From Oscillospiraceae bacterium (GTDB lineage: Bacteria; Bacillota; Clostridia; Oscillospirales; Acutalibacteraceae), in contig CACYHJ010000004.1 of NCBI GenBank assembly GCA_902774165.1, positions 1-30,204 of the forward strand: DNA of 30,204 bases, written 5' to 3'. Shown piece after piece: positions 1-8,855 of the stretch. Made by a program: the position numbers and the translations under genes. The notes beneath the pieces were generated by a model. The model ran no database searches and had not been told where the DNA came from. It saw only the letters and a program-made list of their open reading frames with translations. Within the stretch, counting starts at the first letter, position 1; each line of letters begins with the position of its first letter.

Positions 1-1056
1 GACCCGGCACTTTTCGCGGACGACGACGGCAGCGTTTATCTGTACGACGGGTTAAGCCCCGTGGATCCGCTGCGCGTCGCAAAGCTGGATCCCGCAAACG
101 ATATGGCGCTGCTGGAGGGTCCTGTTTCTGTATTTCAATCGGATAAGGACAAGCGCGGCTTTGAACGCCGTGGAAACGAAAACGAGATCAACGATCAGAA
201 TCCGCATCTGGAAGGGGCCTGGATGCACAAAGCCAACGGAAAATACTATCTCACCTACGCGGTGCCGGGCACGGAATACAGCGCTTACTGCGACGGCTGC
301 GCGGTCGCGGACTCTCCCATGGGTCCCTTTACCTATTGCGATAACAGCCCCATCGTCTACAAGGCGACAGGCTTTATGCGCGGCTGCGGACACGGCTGCG
401 TGTTCGCGGATAAAGACGGAAATCTGTGGAAAATGGATACGGTTTCGATCGGCGTCAACCATATGTTCGAGCGGCGTTTATGCCTGTTCCCGGCAAAGAT
501 CGGCGACGACGGCAGATTTTATACAAACGCCGTCCGCGGCGATTACCCGATGCGGCTTCCCCATTCGGTACAGGACCCGTTCACAGACTGCGACGCCGGC
601 TGGCATCTGCTTTTCTACAAAAAGAACGTCGGCGCTTCCTCTTATTCAGACGAATTCCATATGCCGGAAAACGCGGCGGATGAAAACATGAAAACGTGGT
701 GGAGCGCGAAAAGCGGGAACGCGGGCGAATGGCTTTCGCTCGATCTGGGCAGCGTCTGCGAGGCGCACGCCGTACAAATCAATTTCGCGGATCAGGATAC
801 GGAACCCGCAGACGGCCGGCACAACGGTTTTTCCTATCGTTATACGCTGGAAGGGTCGGCGGACGGAACCGCATGGAAAATGCTGGCGGACCGGCGGGAA
901 AGCGCCGACGACAGACCGCATGAATATTTTGAGTTCGAAACGCCGGTGGATCTGCATTTTTTCCGGCTCACCAACACGGGCAGGATCCCAGCGGGCGGGA
1001 AATTTGCGGTGAGCGGCCTGAGAATCTTCGGCCGCGGAAACGGCTGCGCGCCGTAA
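1..1056 (+). CDS. GH43-family glycosidase with C-terminal discoidin-like domain, 5'-partial
   Basis: The reading frame is open from base 1, so the start lies outside the window. The first residues (DPALFADDDGSVYLYDG) are a typical early GH43 propeller blade. EGAWMHKANGKYYLTYA, with Glu at bases 211-213 as the likely general acid, followed by AVADSPMGPFTY, are GH43 hallmarks. From about base 660 the protein becomes a beta-sandwich of the F5/8 type C (CBM32-like) kind, with motifs TWWSAKSG, EWLSLDLGS and FFRLTN. The family removes arabinofuranosyl or xylosyl groups from plant glycans; the exact substrate is not readable here. The frame ends at TAA 1054-1056, but the same frame continues open to 1311 and encodes an Fn3-like segment. 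The natural product was therefore probably longer (see next entry). It converges on the large minus-strand operon. Confidence 0.85.
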   Translation, partial: DPALFADDDGSVYLYDGLSPVDPLRVAKLDPANDMALLEGPVSVFQSDKDKRGFERRGNENEINDQNPHLEGAWMHKANGKYYLTYAVPGTEYSAYCDGCAVADSPMGPFTYCDNSPIVYKATGFMRGCGHGCVFADKDGNLWKMDTVSIGVNHMFERRLCLFPAKIGDDGRFYTNAVRGDYPMRLPHSVQDPFTDCDAGWHLLFYKKNVGASSYSDEFHMPENAADENMKTWWSAKSGNAGEWLSLDLGSVCEAHAVQINFADQDTEPADGRHNGFSYRYTLEGSADGTAWKMLADRRESADDRPHEYFEFETPVDLHFFRLTNTGRIPAGGKFAVSGLRIFGRGNGCAP

Positions 1057-1311
1057 TCCGCGCCGCAATTCACCGCACGGCGCTGTGAAGACGAACGGGA
1101 TATGCGCGTGACGTGGGAGCCGGTTCCCGACGCGGAAGGATATTTCATCCGGTTCGGCGTCAACAAGGAGGAGCTTAACACCCACTGGCAGGTGATCGAC
1201 GGCAACGAGGCGCTGATTCACTGCCTGACAAGCGGGGTGCGGTATTATGTTCGGGTGGATGCATATAACGAGAACGGGGTCACGCGGGGAACAGAGATCC
1301 GAACAGTCTGA
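1057..1311 (+). pseudogene. Fn3-like C-terminal segment cut from the GH43 gene by an in-frame stop
   Basis: Directly after the TAA at 1054-1056 the same frame stays open for 84 codons to TGA 1309-1311. It reads SAPQFTARRCEDERDMRVTW, then a fibronectin type III-like pattern (VPDAEGYFIRFG, GVRYYVRVDAYNENG). Related GH43 proteins with a discoidin domain often end in just such a module, and the linker joins without a gap. An internal ATG exists at 1102 but I see no convincing ribosome binding site for it. The simplest reading is a nonsense mutation or a sequencing error. An independent small gene is less likely. Confidence 0.65.
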
Positions 1312-1339
1312 CCTTTCTCAGAAAAACCGCATGTTTACG

Positions 1340-1363
1340 GGCGCCGGAGATGATCCGGCGTCC
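1340..1363. terminator. Hairpin between convergent genes, possible terminator
   Basis: A stem of about nine GC-rich pairs (GGCGCCGGA against TCCGGCGTC, one wobble) with the loop GATGA lies between the plus-strand GH43 remnant and the end of the minus-strand operon. There is no clean T-run directly after it on either strand. On the minus strand a TTTTT comes about 12 nt later. The location fits a terminator better than the sequence does. Confidence 0.35.
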
Positions 1364-1373
1364 GCTTTCATGT

Positions 1374-2387
1374 TCAGGCCGCCTTGTCGGCTTTCGCCCG
1401 CGCGACGGCGTTGAACAAAGACGCGTCGTTTCCGGCGGGCAGGTCGCAGCCGTAATTCCAGACCATCACGCCGCCCAAGCCCTTTTTGATCGCCCAGGAG
1501 GTCTTTTCATAAACCATTTCCGGCGTGTTGAAGGAGAAGGTCAGGCCCGTGTCGTCGTCGGTCATAAACCCGCCTTCATCCAGATCCCGATAATACCCCG
1601 CATAGGAGTACCAGTAGGCGTCCCCGGTGGTGGGACGGGCGTAAAAGGGAATGCCCGCGTCCAGCTGGGACGCTTTATATCCCTTTTTCAGATACGTTTT
1701 CACGGTGTTCTGCATGGATTTCACGGTGGCGTGCGCGCCCGAGTCCTCCCAGCAGTCATAGCACATCAGCTCGATCATATCCAGCGCCCGCATGGCCGCC
1801 CGGGAGTGGGTTTCGCCCCAATGCGGCATCGCCGCGCCGAGGATATAACCGTCGCCGACGGTCTTGCGAAGAGAGACGAGAAAATCGTCATAGGCGTCAA
1901 AATGCTCCTGCGTCATGGGGAATTCATAATCAAAGAAAACGCCGTCCAGACCGTATTCCTCCAGCACGGCAAGGATCTGATCCTCCATAAGACCGGTGCG
2001 GAACGCCTTCGTATGGGCGTCGCCGGAGGAGTGCAGCTGCTGCTCGTAGGTCTCTCCCACGCCGGCGGGACCGGCAAAATTCAGATGAAGACGGATGGGA
2101 CGCCCGCCGATTTTTTCCTTTGCGGCGGCAATCACGCCGTCAAAATAATCGCTGAAGCTCAATTGGCCTTCCGCGTCAAAAAAGACAAGATTGCCGATCA
2201 GGATGATATCCGTCAGGCCGTCGAAATGAGAGTCGTCTAAATTCCGCATATACTCATCATCGTAGGCGACGATATACGCGGTTACGCGCAGCGCTTCGGC
2301 ACGCTGGCGCTGTGTGACCCCGCTGACGCCGAAAACCGTCATGATCAGCGAGGTAAAAAAGGCGATAATTCTCTGAAAAAATGACAT
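1374..2387 (-). CDS. GH18-like glycosidase with N-terminal membrane/signal segment
   Basis: A 337-residue protein. ATG at 2387 was chosen because AAGAGGA lies 6 nt upstream (2393-2399); an upstream start would overlap the preceding gene. Residues 4-25 are hydrophobic (signal peptide or anchor). The barrel shows the GH18 marks: a beta-4 motif DGVFFDYE (residues 148-155) in place of DGxDxDxE, keeping the penultimate Asp153 and the acid Glu155 but with Phe151 for an Asp; the M-x-Y-D motif as MCYDCW; and a beta-8 end GGVMVWNYG. GH18 enzymes cleave beta-1,4-GlcNAc linkages (chitinases, ENGases, cortex lytic enzymes), and some members are non-catalytic. It is the last gene of the operon, 34 bp after the GH43-like gene. 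Family is fairly certain; activity is not. Confidence 0.75.
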   Translation of the reverse strand: MSFFQRIIAFFTSLIMTVFGVSGVTQRQRAEALRVTAYIVAYDDEYMRNLDDSHFDGLTDIILIGNLVFFDAEGQLSFSDYFDGVIAAAKEKIGGRPIRLHLNFAGPAGVGETYEQQLHSSGDAHTKAFRTGLMEDQILAVLEEYGLDGVFFDYEFPMTQEHFDAYDDFLVSLRKTVGDGYILGAAMPHWGETHSRAAMRALDMIELMCYDCWEDSGAHATVKSMQNTVKTYLKKGYKASQLDAGIPFYARPTTGDAYWYSYAGYYRDLDEGGFMTDDDTGLTFSFNTPEMVYEKTSWAIKKGLGGVMVWNYGCDLPAGNDASLFNAVARAKADKAA

Positions 2388-2421
2388 CACGAATCCTCTT
2401 TTCTTCTGTTTTGCGGGCGCG

Positions 2422-3810
2422 TCAGCCCTTCTGCGCGTTGACGACAAAATCGCAGGTATAGCCGTTCCACTCCGCCGTGACGCGGGTCGTCCCCGTGCCG
2501 CAGGCGTATACGCGGTTGCCGACGATGCGGATCAGAGAAGGATCATAACCGGAATACCTGATCCCGGCAAGAACGGGGGTGTTGAAGTTGTCGGAATCGT
2601 AAGCGAAGATCCATATATGCGCGCTCTTTTCCACCGTCAGGACCGGCTCCTGCGCGGCGATGGTGATGATCTCCGGAATTGCCCGCTCCTTATGCGTATC
2701 CAACGGGATATCCAGATTCTGTTCGGCGGAAGGATCCGTCTTCGGCGCGTCCGAAAGCGACAGCGTCACCTTGTGCATTCTTGTCGCCCAGGAGCCCCAG
2801 CCGGAGCCGTAGGCGTAGGACAGATAAACCGGGTCGCCCTTGCAGATGTGCCCGTCGCTTCTGCCGGAGATGCCGCAGTTGTGAAGCTTTTTCGCCGTGT
2901 TGTTCTTCATAACGCCGGCGGGCCGGAAGGTCAGGCCGTCGAAGGATTCCCACACGGAAACGTAGCTGTCGTCTGTAAAGCGTCTGGTGGTGCACACGGC
3001 GATGAACCTTCCGAATTCATCCACGTATTTTACGTCTTTGGAATCTCCCACGTCCCCGATCTCCCCGTATTCGTCGGGGATCGCTTCGCCGTGCATGACC
3101 ACGGTCGCCGGCCAGTTCTCATCCGTCGCGTCTGCGGTGGAAACAAGAACGGGACCGCTCCAGTTGGTGTAGATATAGAGCGTATCGCCCATCAGGACGA
3201 AGGAGGGCTCCATCGCGCCGCCGGTATCCGGGTTGCCCTGCCAGTCGATCAGCGGCACAGGGTCGCCGCCCCAGCCGGCGCCGTCCCACTTCTCATAGGG
3301 GCCGCCGGGCGTTTTGCTGCGCGCCACATACACGTCGTTGTCCACACCGCGTTCATCCATCGTGGAGGTATAACCGACGTAGTAGTAGCCGCCGAATTTG
3401 ATCGCGCCGGGGTCGCAGTTGGAAAGCGCGTCCATGGACCCGGCGGTGGGCTTCACCGCAACGGTTTCCTTGGTGCGCACCTTCCCGTCGTGATACAGCC
3501 GGGAGTAGGTGATCACGTCCCAGTAGCCGAAGGTGCCGTTGGCGGCGCTCCACAAATCAAGGCTGCCGTCGCCGTTGAGGATCATGCTCGGCCCGTAACG
3601 GTAACCGCCGTAAACGCGGCCGGGCAGATAGGTATCCCAGCCCTCATCCTGCGCTTCCATCTGCAGATACAGCGATTCATCGCCGGCGGGCGTGACCTCG
3701 CCGGTCAGATCCTCCGCGTCAATCAACGGCGCGAAGCCCGCGTTGCCCGCGCCCAGTACGGTCAGCAGGATCAGCAGCGTCTTTAAAACCATATATATTA
3801 TTCTTATCAT
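2422..3810 (-). CDS. Secreted GH43-like five-bladed beta-propeller protein with C-terminal Ig-like domain
   Basis: A 462-residue protein. ATG 3810 is preceded by GGAGGG with a 6-nt gap. Residues 1-27 form a signal peptide ending AGNAGFA. Blade-like repeats follow: GPSMILNGDGSLDLW (73-87), CDPGAIKFGGYYYVGYTST with Asp133, and MEPSFVLMGDTLYIYTNW with Glu201. Asp133 and Glu201 sit where GH43-type propellers place the base and acid. The last 50 residues (DPSLIRIVGNRVYACGTGTT onward) resemble a bacterial Ig-like (Big2) fold. It likely acts outside the cell on arabinosyl- or xylosyl-bearing glycan. It starts 18 bp after the GH3 gene. The assignment to GH43 rather than a related propeller family (GH117, GH130) is by motif only. 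Confidence 0.65.
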   Translation of the reverse strand: MIRIIYMVLKTLLILLTVLGAGNAGFAPLIDAEDLTGEVTPAGDESLYLQMEAQDEGWDTYLPGRVYGGYRYGPSMILNGDGSLDLWSAANGTFGYWDVITYSRLYHDGKVRTKETVAVKPTAGSMDALSNCDPGAIKFGGYYYVGYTSTMDERGVDNDVYVARSKTPGGPYEKWDGAGWGGDPVPLIDWQGNPDTGGAMEPSFVLMGDTLYIYTNWSGPVLVSTADATDENWPATVVMHGEAIPDEYGEIGDVGDSKDVKYVDEFGRFIAVCTTRRFTDDSYVSVWESFDGLTFRPAGVMKNNTAKKLHNCGISGRSDGHICKGDPVYLSYAYGSGWGSWATRMHKVTLSLSDAPKTDPSAEQNLDIPLDTHKERAIPEIITIAAQEPVLTVEKSAHIWIFAYDSDNFNTPVLAGIRYSGYDPSLIRIVGNRVYACGTGTTRVTAEWNGYTCDFVVNAQKG

Positions 3811-3828
3811 GACAATCCCTCCGGAGGG

Positions 3829-6285
3829 TTACGCGCGGGTGACCGTGAGGCAAAGGGACGCGTCGTCGGGCAGACGCCCGTCGACGTACAGCCGGTATTC
3901 GCCGGGGAAATTCCGCCGCACGCCCTCGCTGTCAAACAGCGAAAAGCTTTCGTCGTTCAGCGGGAATTCAACCGTCTTCGCCTCGCCCGGCAGCAGATGG
4001 ATCCGGCGGAAGCCCTTGAGCCGCAGCCGGGGCTGGTCCGGCATCCCGGCGGAGTCGATATAAAGCTGGGCGACCTCGTCGGCTTCCATATCGCCCACGT
4101 TCGTCACCGTCACGGCGACGCCGTCCGCCGTCTCCCGCAGGTCGGAATACGCGAACCGGGTGTAGGACAGGCCGAAACCGAACTCAAACAGCGGTTTGAT
4201 TTTGCGATACATATAGGTTCTGCCGTGCGCCATCTCGTAATCGTCGAAGGGCGGCAGGTCTTCCGTTTTTTCCGGGAACGCCAGCGGCAGTCTGCCGGAG
4301 GGCGAGACCTTGCCGAACAGCAGATCCGCGATCGCCGTTCCGCCCCGCTCGCCGGGATACCACACGTCGAGGATCGCGGCGGCGTTTTCGGCGATCCACG
4401 GCATTGCCACGGCGCTGCCGTTTTCCAGCACAACGATCAGATTCTCGTTGACCTTGCGCAGCTTTTTCAGCAGCGCGAGCTGCTCGCGCGGAAGGGATAG
4501 GTCGGTTTTATCGCGCCCCTCCCGTTCATACATGATGCCGAGCCCGACCACCGCGATCACCGCGTCCGCCTTCGCGGCGGCTTCGGTCTCGGCGGCAAAC
4601 ACGTCGTTGGCCGCCTCGTCCGGCGTGATCTGCCAGGTCAGCGTGCAGCCGGGCTTCTCCGTATTCTTGACAAAATGCAGAAGGAACGGGATCCGCTCGC
4701 CGCGCCTGAGCCGGATCGGGTCGCCGTCTTCATAAGCGCCGTCTCCCAGCGTCAGCTCCGGCGGCGTACATTGCGCGCCGCCCTGGGCGCGGGCGTGGAA
4801 GCGGTATTCACCGGAATAGGGCGCTTCGATCTCGCCCCGCCAGATGATCGAAAACTTGTCTGAAGTGATCAGCGGGTCCGGCATCTGATCGTCCCATTTG
4901 AAATCGAGGATCGGATCGTTCCGCGTTCTGGGAAGCCCCGCAAAGCCGTCGTTTTCAAAATAACTGCCGACGACGCCCGCCGCGTCGCCGTGGAAAAGAT
5001 ACGCCCCGGGCACCGTTTTATAATCCTCGCCGGTCTCGGTATACTGCCAGGGCGTGTAGATCACACGCACGTCTTCATAGGCGCGGATCCCCGCCAGCGG
5101 GGTGACCGGCGGATGCACCGGAACGCCGCTGTAATCGCCGAACTGCGCCACGTCCGCGTTGTTGCCGCAGACCGCGACAGTGATCCCCTTTGATTGCAGC
5201 GGCAGAACGCCGTTGTTTTTCAGCAGGACCGCGGATTTTACCGCCGCTTCATAAGCAAGGCGGCCGTGTTCCTCGCAGGCGATCACCGAAAACGGCGTGT
5301 TGTACCAGGGCAGCGACTCGGGCGCGTCGAGCTGCCCGGTCTTGATGCGGGCGATCAGCACGCGGCGCACCGCCTCGTCGATCCGTTCCTGCGTGACGCT
5401 GCCGTTTTCCAGCGCCTGTTTGAGATACAGTTTAAAGAAATGCTCGCCGCATTCCAGATCGATCCCCGCGTTCAGCGCCGCAGCGGCCGCGGAGACCTCG
5501 TCCGGCTCCTTGTGATGGGAGTCCCACAGGCTGCTCACGCCGCCGCAGTCGGAGGTGACATAGCCGTCAAAGCCCCATTCGCCCCGCAGGATCTGCGTCA
5601 GCATCCGGCGGTTTCCATGGCAGGGCACGCCGTTGACCGCGTTATACGCCGCCATGACCGCCTCGGGATGGCCCTCCTGCACCGCCATGCGGAAGGGCTC
5701 GAGATGGTATTCGCGGAAGGTTTTCTCGCTCATCACCGCGTTGCAGGAAAACCGGTTGTGCTCCTCGTTGTTTGCGGTGAAATGCTTTGGGGTCGCCACG
5801 GCTTTCAGATAATCCGGGTCGTTTCCCTGAAGGCCCCGCACGAAGGCCGCGCCGTTTTTGCCGGAAAGATACGGGTCCTCGCCGTAGGTCTCGGCGGTCC
5901 TGCCCCAGCGAGGGTCCCGCGCAAGGTTCAGGTCCGGCGACCAGAAGGTCAGAAGGCCGTTGTAGAGCCCGTCGTAGGGCTTGCCGCCGTTTTCCTCTTT
6001 TTCGCCGTGGAAATACTTCGCGCGGGCCTCGTCGGAGATCGCTTCGGCGATCCGCTCGAGGAACGCGTCGTCAAACATGGCGCCGAAGGCGATCGCCTGC
6101 GGAAAAACGGTGAATTTCCCCGGCCGCACCACTCCGTGCAGCGCCTCGTTGCCGTGGTAGTATTTCGGGATGCCGAGCCGCTCCACCGCCTCGGCGGTCT
6201 CCACGATCAGGCTCAGCTTTTCTTCAATGGTCATCTGTTCGACAAGCGCCCGGGCGCGGTCGTATATTTCCGGCGTTGTTTTCAT
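3829..6285 (-). CDS. GH3 beta-glycosidase with PA14 insertion
   Basis: An 818-residue cytosolic protein without a signal peptide. ATG 6285 follows GAGGT by 9 nt. The GH3 N-terminal barrel spans about 1-330, with YHGNEALHG, SPDLNLARDPRWGRTAETYGEDP, KHFTANN and the nucleophile Asp246 in GYVTSDCGG. The second domain begins near 345 and is interrupted at about 437-555 by a PA14-like module (SYFENDGF to GCTLTWQ), as in BglX-like enzymes that select oligosaccharide length. It resumes with EREGRDKTDLSLP (acid/base region) and FEFGFGLSYT. An Fn3-like tail occupies 715-815. The family removes terminal beta-glucose, beta-xylose or related sugars with retention. It lies 23 bp after GH116, probably co-transcribed, and would act on imported oligosaccharides. 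Confidence 0.93.
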   Translation of the reverse strand: MKTTPEIYDRARALVEQMTIEEKLSLIVETAEAVERLGIPKYYHGNEALHGVVRPGKFTVFPQAIAFGAMFDDAFLERIAEAISDEARAKYFHGEKEENGGKPYDGLYNGLLTFWSPDLNLARDPRWGRTAETYGEDPYLSGKNGAAFVRGLQGNDPDYLKAVATPKHFTANNEEHNRFSCNAVMSEKTFREYHLEPFRMAVQEGHPEAVMAAYNAVNGVPCHGNRRMLTQILRGEWGFDGYVTSDCGGVSSLWDSHHKEPDEVSAAAAALNAGIDLECGEHFFKLYLKQALENGSVTQERIDEAVRRVLIARIKTGQLDAPESLPWYNTPFSVIACEEHGRLAYEAAVKSAVLLKNNGVLPLQSKGITVAVCGNNADVAQFGDYSGVPVHPPVTPLAGIRAYEDVRVIYTPWQYTETGEDYKTVPGAYLFHGDAAGVVGSYFENDGFAGLPRTRNDPILDFKWDDQMPDPLITSDKFSIIWRGEIEAPYSGEYRFHARAQGGAQCTPPELTLGDGAYEDGDPIRLRRGERIPFLLHFVKNTEKPGCTLTWQITPDEAANDVFAAETEAAAKADAVIAVVGLGIMYEREGRDKTDLSLPREQLALLKKLRKVNENLIVVLENGSAVAMPWIAENAAAILDVWYPGERGGTAIADLLFGKVSPSGRLPLAFPEKTEDLPPFDDYEMAHGRTYMYRKIKPLFEFGFGLSYTRFAYSDLRETADGVAVTVTNVGDMEADEVAQLYIDSAGMPDQPRLRLKGFRRIHLLPGEAKTVEFPLNDESFSLFDSEGVRRNFPGEYRLYVDGRLPDDASLCLTVTRA

Positions 6286-6308
6286 TTTGAAATACCTCAG
6301 CTGTCTTT

Positions 6309-8849
6309 TTAATGCAATACGGTAAGCTTTTGTTTGATTTCAGCGCGGAAGGTCAGTTCTCCGCCGCAAAGCGCAAAGGGGATTTCAACCCCGTCCGCGG
6401 CAAGCGCGCGGACCGTCCGGCAATAGGGCAGAGAGAGGCGGGAAAGCCGCAGGCTGCCGGAAAACACCGTGAGCTCGGTCCGTTCCCCGGTTTTTTCGAA
6501 AACGCCCCACGCGCCGCCGGCGAACCAGGGAGCGCGGAAGTCGCCGGGCAGCACGGGATCGAACCCGAGCCTGCCGTCGGGCAGATCGAACCGGAAGCCG
6601 GAAAAGATCGGCAGCAGCGCGAAGGACGCCATGCTGCGGGCATAGTTGGAGCCGCATTCGAGCTCGTTGAACGGGTTGCGGTTGCAGCCGCGGTAACGGT
6701 CCCGGATCGACGTAACGATGCGCATCCCCTCGTCGATCATGCCCTCCGAGATCATCAGCCCCGCCAGCGCGTATTCAAAGCCGTGCATGGACTCCTGCGC
6801 GTAGGGGATCGGGATCGCCGGTTTTTTTACGCCCTCGGGGAACGAGCAGATGATCGCGCCAGCCTCGTCGTTGACGGCGAACAGGCGGAAGGTGTTGTAA
6901 TGGGACCGCATATCGGGCAGATAGTTGTTCCGATAAACCGACTCCAGCGCGGTGCGGAGCTGCGCCTTGTCAAAAATCTCGCCGGCGCCGCAGAGGTTCG
7001 CGTGCCACTGGGCAAGACACTGGTCGATCTCGCAGCCCTCGCCGATCTGGTATTTGATCTCGCCGGACTCGTCGTTCCAGTAACCGCCGGCGTCTTCATA
7101 GGGCGCCAGCAGCTCCTTGTCGCCAAGGTCGATTTTCTGGCAGTACCAGCGGCCGTTGAACAGGTTTTCATCGCTCCATCGCTTCCCTTTCGCGAACAGA
7201 GCTTCATATTCCGCCGCCGCGTCCGGCTCGCCCACGCGCCGCGCCATTTCGGCGCCGCAGCGAAGGGCGCAGAGATAAAAGCCCTCCAGCCAGGAGGAGG
7301 GGCCGAACAGCTCCATATCCAGGGTGTGGTGCTGCCGTCCTTCCAGCACGCCGTCGCGGTCCCGGTCCCAGCGGTCGGGGTTTTCTTCGCTCCAGGCGTA
7401 TTCCAGGCTTTTCTTCACCCCGGGCCACAGACCGCGGAGCCATTCGTCGTCGCCGCTCAGCTTCCATTCGCGATAGGTCTTGATCACACCGCCCATCTGC
7501 CCGTCCACGCAGGCGCGGAAGCCGCTGCGCTGCCGTCCGAGGGGAAGCTGCATCCGGAACGCCATGCGTCCCGTATCGTCCTGATTATACCGAAAATCCG
7601 TTTCGCGGATCGTGCGCTCTAGCTGAGGGAACAGGAAGCACAGGGCGTAGGCGTAATTCCAGACGTGGGTACAGGTGCCCTCACAGGAGCCGCCGTGTTC
7701 CCACACGCCCTCCCAGCCGTAGAAGGAGCCGTCCTGCAGGCGCATCACCGTGGGGCTTTTCAGCACTCCGACGGCGCTTGCCAGCGCCTCCGCCGCCGTT
7801 TCGGGCAGGGAGGATGAAAAAATCGCGTCGTGATACCGCATCGTTTCCGTCCACAGACGGTCCCACTGCGCCAGCGCATATTCCGCCGCGTGGGCGGAAC
7901 CGCGGAAGAGCTCCGCGTAATAATTCTTCCAGAGGACGTCGCGCTCGCCGCCGTCCCCGGTTTTTTCTTTATAAGGGTTCCAGTAGTTATAACAGTTCGG
8001 CGCGTACCAGGCAATGACGAACCGGATTTTCGCCGTCTCGCCGGGCCTGAGAAAGCGCCGCGCGCAGATCGTGCCGGGATCCCGGTTCCCCGGCGCGTCA
8101 TACCGGCGGTCCGGCAGCGCGTCGTTCTCGGTAAAATTGCGCCAGTAGCGCTCCAGCCCGTCGTTCCAGCCGCCCCGGTACCAGAATTCCTGCCGGGAAA
8201 CGTCCCGCACGCAGGACGTGCCGAGCGTCATCTCGACGTATTCCGGCGCGTCTTTTTGATATTTCGTCTGCGTCAGGTGCAGGAAGCTGCCGCCCTGCGT
8301 CTGAGAGAACCGGTTGACGGACCCTTCGGACGGATTGCGCAGCGTCCCCGCCACATGGTATTCCAGCGGCCCGTCCGTCGTATTCTCAACGGCGATCTCG
8401 AACAACGCAGCCGGAATGCCGGAATCGCGGTCGTTCAGGGGGATCAGCGGGTTCCAGCCGGTCAGGCTGACCCTGCCGGGAAAGGTATCGTCGATAAATT
8501 CCACCGTGGCGACGGGGAATTCCCCGGTGAACACACAGTCTCTGAAATGCGGGAATCCCTGCATGGAGACGCTGCTCAGGCCCTGGCCGAACCCGTGGCC
8601 GTAAGCGCCGGAAAGATCTTTTTTCTCATCGCCCGTCAGCACACGCGCGTCCAGCGTGCGGCCGCCGCGGGAGACCTTGACGGCGAAATGGCTGAAGCCG
8701 TTGTCGCCGCCTTTGTTCGGGCGGTTGAAAATCTCCCAGTCGATCAGGCGGCCGCTGCCCGCAAGCCCGATGCAGCCGGTGCCGAGGCCGCCCAGAGGAA
8801 ACGAGATCTCATTGCGGGATTCCCCGGCGTATACAGTCCGATTGCCCAT
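6309..8849 (-). CDS. GH116 beta-glycosidase (glucosylceramidase/GBA2-like)
   Basis: An 846-residue protein without a signal peptide, matching GH116 throughout. It has the N-terminal beta-sandwich with SFPLGGLGTGCIGLAGSGR and DWEIFNRP, and an (alpha/alpha)6 barrel with CEGTCTHVWNYAYAL, whose Glu390 is the expected nucleophile. HHTLDMELFGPSSW follows, with Asp511 as the expected acid/base. Members cleave beta-glucosides, beta-xylosides or beta-GlcNAc with retention. The start is ATG 8849; a GTG directly upstream (8852) is possible. No good Shine-Dalgarno is visible and the previous gene stops only 6 bp before, so translational coupling is likely. It sits between the anchored phosphoesterase and GH3 in the operon. 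Confidence 0.92.
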   Translation of the reverse strand: MGNRTVYAGESRNEISFPLGGLGTGCIGLAGSGRLIDWEIFNRPNKGGDNGFSHFAVKVSRGGRTLDARVLTGDEKKDLSGAYGHGFGQGLSSVSMQGFPHFRDCVFTGEFPVATVEFIDDTFPGRVSLTGWNPLIPLNDRDSGIPAALFEIAVENTTDGPLEYHVAGTLRNPSEGSVNRFSQTQGGSFLHLTQTKYQKDAPEYVEMTLGTSCVRDVSRQEFWYRGGWNDGLERYWRNFTENDALPDRRYDAPGNRDPGTICARRFLRPGETAKIRFVIAWYAPNCYNYWNPYKEKTGDGGERDVLWKNYYAELFRGSAHAAEYALAQWDRLWTETMRYHDAIFSSSLPETAAEALASAVGVLKSPTVMRLQDGSFYGWEGVWEHGGSCEGTCTHVWNYAYALCFLFPQLERTIRETDFRYNQDDTGRMAFRMQLPLGRQRSGFRACVDGQMGGVIKTYREWKLSGDDEWLRGLWPGVKKSLEYAWSEENPDRWDRDRDGVLEGRQHHTLDMELFGPSSWLEGFYLCALRCGAEMARRVGEPDAAAEYEALFAKGKRWSDENLFNGRWYCQKIDLGDKELLAPYEDAGGYWNDESGEIKYQIGEGCEIDQCLAQWHANLCGAGEIFDKAQLRTALESVYRNNYLPDMRSHYNTFRLFAVNDEAGAIICSFPEGVKKPAIPIPYAQESMHGFEYALAGLMISEGMIDEGMRIVTSIRDRYRGCNRNPFNELECGSNYARSMASFALLPIFSGFRFDLPDGRLGFDPVLPGDFRAPWFAGGAWGVFEKTGERTELTVFSGSLRLSRLSLPYCRTVRALAADGVEIPFALCGGELTFRAEIKQKLTVLH

Positions 8850-8855
8850 CACGGA

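Noticed and set aside
1374..2447. A longer start for the GH18-like gene at 2447
   Set aside because: It would overlap the preceding gene and add a charged, non-homologous N-terminus before the signal segment. ATG 2387 has AAGAGGA at proper spacing.
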